This document shows positions 63,861 through 64,000 of a DNA stretch of 64,000 nt, one piece after another; position 1 is the first letter of the stretch; each line of letters opens with the position of its first letter. Under the pieces are notes generated by a model. The model was not told where the DNA came from. It saw only the letters and a program-made list of their open reading frames with translations, and did no database searches. Position numbers and translations under genes: made by a program. The stretch lies in NCBI RefSeq assembly GCF_009937975.1, contig NZ_AP018441.1, forward strand, positions 5,022,001 to 5,086,000, in the 5' to 3' direction. The DNA comes from Undibacterium sp. YM2 (GTDB lineage Bacteria; Pseudomonadota; Gammaproteobacteria; Burkholderiales; Burkholderiaceae_D).

Positions 63861-64000
63861 ATGGACCGCTTCCAGGCAATGCAAGTCTTTACCCGTGTGG
63901 TGGACAGCAATAGTTTTACCCGCGCCGCCGACAATCTCGGCTTGCCGCGTACCACTGTCACGACCATCATCCAAAACCTGGAAAGCCTGTTGCAGGTACG
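63861..64000 (+). CDS. LysR-family transcriptional regulator, N-terminal part
   Basis: Only the first 46 or so codons are in the window. They encode MDRFQAMQVFTRVVDSNSFT and a helix-turn-helix segment (ADNLGLPRTTVTTIIQNLE), the usual LysR N-terminus. AGGAG lies about 10 bases before the ATG at 63861. It is divergent from the hydrolase/efflux genes, which suggests that it regulates them. The sensor domain is cut off. Confidence 0.9.
   Translation, partial: MDRFQAMQVFTRVVDSNSFTRAADNLGLPRTTVTTIIQNLESLLQV

Overview
The window looks like a piece of a betaproteobacterial chromosome, most plausibly Burkholderiales and perhaps Oxalobacteraceae (Undibacterium/Janthinobacterium-like). That placement is inferred from protein character, gene neighbourhoods and an estimated mid-50s GC content; no 16S or tRNA gene is present. 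Gene density is normal. Four AT-richer orphan genes (3964-4404, 4458-5147, 18325-18918, 44782-45903) sit between well-recognised ones.

Layout. (1) 1-9.7 kb: envelope genes (phosphomannomutase C-terminus, waaC, kdsA, waaA) mixed with an AraC regulator, a proline dehydrogenase, a drug/metabolite exporter and three proteins of unknown role. (2) 9.7-22.8 kb: a very large propeller-type hybrid sensor kinase with one frameshift, class II (B12-dependent) ribonucleotide reductase, a lipoprotein, a periplasmic solute-binding protein and a large multicopper oxidase. (3) 23.1-44.7 kb: a co-oriented nitrate-respiration island. It runs narK1-narK2 // narGHJI - parvulin - hemerythrin - haem-copper-like membrane protein - moaA - beta-carbonic anhydrase - narX - narL - Crp/Fnr regulator - ubiU-ubiV-ubiT - DGC-domain protein - nnrS. 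(4) 44.8-48 kb: an AT-rich orphan, a GGCT-like protein and a coniferyl-aldehyde-type dehydrogenase. (5) 48-54.3 kb: a periplasmic methionine-sulfoxide repair and thiol-redox cluster (msrA, a DipZ/CcdA-thioredoxin fusion, msrB), divergent from an OmpR-type two-component system, then an HD-domain gene separated from it by a small MITE. (6) 54.5-64 kb: a TonB-dependent receptor, a tripartite RND efflux operon (pump gene with one frameshift), an alpha/beta hydrolase lacking the usual nucleophile, and a divergent LysR regulator cut by the window end.

How the parts fit. The central island holds nearly everything needed to respire nitrate to nitrite without oxygen: transport (NarK1/K2), the reductase and its chaperone, a molybdopterin step (MoaA), nitrate sensing (NarXL), an Fnr/Dnr-type regulator, the O2-independent ubiquinone hydroxylation proteins (UbiUVT) that supply quinone to NarI, and NO/redox-linked proteins (hemerythrin, NnrS, a haem-copper-like protein). 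No nitrite, NO or N2O reductase is visible. A CTAG-centred palindromic motif recurs before narK1, narG and the Crp/Fnr gene and is a candidate NarL operator.

Most notable for follow-up: the Met-rich hexapeptide linker inside DipZ between msrA and msrB; a 113-bp MITE with a 5-bp target duplication that supplies the stop codon of a histidine kinase and splits a formerly overlapping gene pair; ubiUVT plus a DGC protein inside a nar operon; an Asp in place of Ser in the hydrolase; three copies of an 8-mer between the hydrolase and the LysR gene; and two single-base G/C-homopolymer frameshifts that may be sequencing errors.
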